This document shows, piece by piece, positions 60,886-64,000 of a DNA stretch of 64,000 bases. The stretch covers positions 84,082,319 through 84,146,318 of the forward strand of contig OX235264.1 of assembly GCA_944472135.2 (NCBI GenBank), in the 5' to 3' direction. The notes beneath the pieces are model-generated. The model was not told where the DNA came from, made no database searches, and worked only from the letters and a program-made list of their open reading frames with translations. Position 1 is the first letter of the stretch. Every line of letters begins with the position of its first letter. The translations under genes and the position numbers were made by a program. The stretch is from Trichobilharzia regenti (taxonomy: Eukaryota > Platyhelminthes > Trematoda > Strigeidida > Schistosomatidae).

Positions 60886-61170
60886 TCCTCTATTCCATTT
60901 GAAAAATTACTGGTGGTAGGTAGCAACTTATTTAAAATTGTGCTCAAGTTGAAAATCACTGGCAACTCGATGATGAAAACAACATGAATTGGAGTGAATA
61001 CAATGCACTTTGGTAGATAGTAGACTTGCCTAGCCTAGTGATCCAAGTTAGCGGCCAATAGCTAGTTAAAATGAATTTAATTCATGATAACTCTATGCAT
61101 TGAAACACTAATTATTTTTAGTGACAAGTTTCTCTTAAAATACACTAGAAGTATGAATTTTCTTTCGTTT

Positions 61171-61444
61171 GGATACTAGTCAGTAACTAGTGTAATGTAT
61201 CTAGTCCTATCTTTGGTGCAGACTGAATTCTCACGTTAGTCAAGTTTGCAATGCGGCCATCATGCTAGGTGGCTCGCCATCACGGTGCACTGTGAATTGT
61301 TGATATTAGATGGTTGGAAGCAGTCGGCAAGAAGCCTTCGACCTAGGTTTTGTGCCAGTTGCCACATTGCAAGCTTGTCTGATAGAATTGACTCTGCACC
61401 GAAGATAGGACTAGACAGATCACATTAGTTACTGACTAGTGTCC
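61171..61444. repeat. Foldback element with about 85-bp inverted arms
   Basis: Outer arms 61171-61231 and 61384-61444 are reverse complements at roughly 85% by hand alignment. The match continues inward to 61256 and 61361 (GTTTGCAATGCGGC against GCTTGCAATGTGGC). The centre holds, in minus orientation, a lineage-3 hammerhead segment (GTGGCAACTGGCAC, then the octamer ACCTAGGT and C) and its downstream sequence. Confidence 0.6.
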
Positions 61445-61459
61445 TACAGGAGGTCAACA

Positions 61460-61640
61460 GCGAGTGTGAATAGCTCAGTGGTAACGTCTCTGACTGCAGT
61501 ACTCACTGAGTGAGGCGGTTTCGATTCTCAGAAGGGATATGAGTTCCTTCGAAATTGCAGATACGCCTTGCTGATGACCGCCAACTAGCACGAAACCTAG
61601 GTCCAAGACTTCCTGCCGATTGCCTTCAACCATCTAATAC
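61460..61640 (+). repeat. Hammerhead SINE, lineage 3
   Basis: tRNA-like start with A box TAGCTCAGTGGTAACGTC and B box GGTTTCGATTCTC, followed by the ribozyme at 61567-61607 and the end TTCAACCATCTAATACC. The tRNA-like part is unrelated in detail to the heads of the other SINE families. Confidence 0.65.
61567..61607 (+). ncRNA. Hammerhead ribozyme, lineage 3, stem II damaged
   Basis: Stem I CTTG (61567-61570) pairs with CAAG (61604-61607). Core CTGATGA (61571-61577) and GAA (61592-61594) are intact, followed by self-complementary ACCTAGGT (61595-61602) and cleavage-site C (61603). Stem II (61578-61591) does not pair well here. The sister at about 61340-61365 on the minus strand has GTG/CAC there, so the loss is probably specific to this copy. 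Confidence 0.65.
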
Positions 61641-61836
61641 CATGAATTTTCTTAATAATTGTGACTAAATCCCATTTCTCCTACTTATTTTGAACTAATT
61701 TCATTCCTTAGTAGAAAATCCCTTTAGACTTTACTGCGTACTTCAGATGTTCAAAAGTATTATGGATAAATCGATAGAATATTCTGAATAAAATCTCTTA
61801 TGTAAATATGGTAGCTAAAACAGCATATAACTGATA

Positions 61837-62093
61837 AAAATGATAAAATAAATAATAATTTTTCCCTCAAGTTCCTCAGTGGAACATAGGGCTTCAAGCT
61901 AGTGGCTTGAAGTTTCTGTACCAATGTTTTATTTTTACAGAATAGGGTTGCTAGCCTCATGCCCAACCTTTCCTCTTTACCAGCATTAGTTCTGGCTCAG
62001 CGAGGTAAAGGAGTGCGTTGGTAGGGGATCGAACCCCGAACCATGTGCATGGTCGGCGAGCGTCCTAACCCCTATACCACCGACGCACTAACG
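61837..62093 (-). repeat. tRNA-headed SINE with RTE-like tail and 9-bp target-site duplication
   Basis: TAACTGATA at 61828-61836 is repeated at 62094-62102. On the minus strand the element has A box TGGTATAGGGGTTAGGACGC, head hairpin GACCATGCACATGGTT, B box GGTTCGATCCCC, body GTTGGGCATGAGGCTAGC, end CCCTATGTTCCACTGAGGAA and an A/T-rich tail. Confidence 0.8.
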
Positions 62094-62102
62094 TAACTGA
62101 TA

Positions 62103-64000
62103 TAATGAATGTTTTTATTTTTATCTTCCACACACCTTTAGGATTGTGTTTATAACAAATTCGCAGGTCACAGTTCAGCTGTGAATAGAAGTATTTATAT
62201 TATAATTTTGCATTTCAGAATAGTAGACAAAAATCAACAGAAGAAAAATAACTTTGATTCTTTTTAAGTTGTTATTTTTACAGTACTGTCACTGGCAAAC
62301 CTTTCTAGTCTGATTCGTGTGCCATTTCAAATAGATATCTTAATAGGGTTTTCAAGTACACCCCAGGTAAGACTGTCTGGGGGAGTTTTTGACTGACAGA
62401 AGGATTCCAATGTTATGGGTGACTTGAAAACTTGAAAAACAGTGGTTTTCTGATTAATGTAGTAGTAATCTACCTAATTATCTGGAAAAGTCAGCTGTGA
62501 GCTAGTTTTTCGTTGACCTAAGCAACAAAAAACAATCTTGCCAATTAATAGTACGCACCCCACTCTTTCTATTCATTATATTGGCTGAACGATAGTAATA
62601 GCATGAAATCCGCTGCTGGGTGTTAGTGGAATTCACAGTCATCAGCTGCTAATATTAACAACGCCAGTAACATCAAAAGAAGTAGTTGAGTGACCTATTG
62701 GGGTTTAAAATAATGAGTATGGAGTTCGATTGTTGGTAGGATGTCCCAAAGAAGACAAGGACATAACTCTGAAGTCAAACCGAACCTCAAAATAAATCAT
62801 ATGCAAAAATAAGGAGTAAAAGCTTGCTAGAGAATGAAGAAAAAGTAGGAGTCAGTATATACATATTGCAGCAGATTGATTTATGTTGCCATTGTAGCTC
62901 AGAGTTAAGATGAATACGGAGGATTTCTTTTCTGTTATTTGGAAAACATATCAAAGTACAAGGATGGTGTACTAGATGGTTTACTTTGCACTTGATGTGT
63001 AATTATTTTCAGAAATACGTCTCTCTGATTACATGTATTCAGGCTTTCCTTTTAGTTAAATTAAACACTGATTTCGCTGTCCTTTCTAACGAAGAAATTT
63101 TAGTTTACTTTTGGATTTTAATCTTTGTTTACTTTATGATAAATTCCTACTAAGACAGTAAAACATTTTAAAACATATTTAATAAATTCCCATTCTGTAG
63201 TATTATATGAGGACACAAAGTACTAAGGATTGTATCTTAATAAAATATATAGGCATTCACAGAGAAGATAGAAAAAATTAGAAATTATATTAAGTTAGAT
63301 TTGTACAACGCCTGACTGCAAACAAACTAATTACCTCTTATGAATCAGTGATTACATTTACATTACTGGAAAATGAGCTGTCTTTCCAAATTTACACAGA
63401 CGGGTGTACTGTGCTTATTATGCAAATTTCAATAGAAAAATTCCATTTGTAGATAGCAAATAAATAGGCCTCATTTTAAGTTTGTTACTTCAATGATTGA
63501 AATGTATGTGTTTGTCGAATTTGATAATATTTTCACTTGTGGTTTTCGCTATAATGGAATGTTTCTAGGAGACATTTTATCAGAACAAAGGAATGTATGC
63601 ATATGTAGAGGATTTGTTTTGAATGATTGTTAAGATAGATTTTGTCACAGTTTGATAACATTTAGAAAATCACCGACGCCTAGAAAGCACTTGGGAACTT
63701 TTTTCTACTTTGGCACTTCAGCAATAACACTGATAATAAGATACGTGGTTATCTAATACTTTTGAACAAAAAAGGAAGAAACATTGGCGCAGAACAATCT
63801 GGACCCATTTTATTTCATTGATTCTCATCAGCTGCCCACAATCTTTGTCCATTAGCAAGCATACTGTCAGAGAGTAATAGTTACGATTTACAGGGTATCT
63901 TAAGTGTTGCGACATATATATATCTTGGTAGAGAGATGTTTCTTGAAAAAAGTTAATTAACAGTTGTGTTGTTGAAGTGGTAACAAAACACAATTAGTAA
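62103..64000. other. Non-coding DNA, nothing recognised
   Basis: The largest frame (63993-63718, minus, 91 codons) has no recognisable motif and I do not call it a gene. Confidence 0.4.

Noticed and set aside
62700..62765. Possible hammerhead near GGATGTCCCAAAGAAGACAAGG
   Set aside because: There is no CUGANGA segment in place and no GAA followed by a palindrome. The resemblance is limited to the stem II loop.
1..64000. CRISPR arrays, operons, ribosome binding sites or replication origins
   Set aside because: No spaced direct repeats and no bacterial gene organisation. The repeat content is that of an animal nuclear genome.

Overview
The window reads as AT-rich, gene-poor nuclear DNA from a schistosome-like blood fluke. 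The main reason is a tRNA-like plus hammerhead-ribozyme repeat of the Sm-alpha type (36.7 kb, with fragments at 30.7, 35.2, 38.1, 42.2 and 50.8 kb). It sits with RTE-type (SR2-like) LINEs, CR1/Jockey-type LINEs and Penelope-like elements, a mix known from Schistosoma genomes. The genus is an inference. I see no convincing complete host gene. Two short stretches (23.35-23.55 kb and 36.98-37.23 kb) might be exons or small genes.

Layout. 1.6-6.9 kb: hammerhead SINE copies, a tRNA-headed SINE, a 54-bp inverted repeat, then a CR1-like LINE (3185-6497) inserted into an RTE fragment with a 7-bp target-site duplication. 9.9-11.4 kb: a Penelope-like (PLE) GIY-YIG relic between inverted repeats of about 195 bp. 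11.9-15.4 kb: a tRNA-headed SINE with a target-site duplication, two tandem hammerhead SINEs and a diverged RTE. 17-24 kb: a second PLE (RT to linker), a second CR1-like LINE, and more SINEs. 24-30.6 kb: nothing recognisable. 30.6-36.9 kb: a tail-to-tail pair of RTE copies, one carrying 2.2 kb of RT sequence, and hammerhead repeats. 37-43 kb: repeats, a third RTE copy and a composite SINE with a 12-bp target-site duplication. 44-54 kb: three more PLE relics and SINEs. 55-62 kb: a third CR1-like 3' end split by a SINE, two RTE 3' ends, and foldback hammerhead repeats.

How the parts fit together. Three repeat families carry a tRNA-like or polymerase-III-like region followed by a hammerhead. In each, the catalytic GAA is followed by a different 8-nt self-complementary helix III. 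The tRNA-headed SINEs share one head but have two alternative 3' ends: one resembles the RTE LINE tail, the other the CR1-like LINE tail. This suggests one RNA head mobilised by two LINE machineries. All LINE and PLE reading frames seen are truncated, frameshifted or mutated at key residues, so nothing here looks autonomous.
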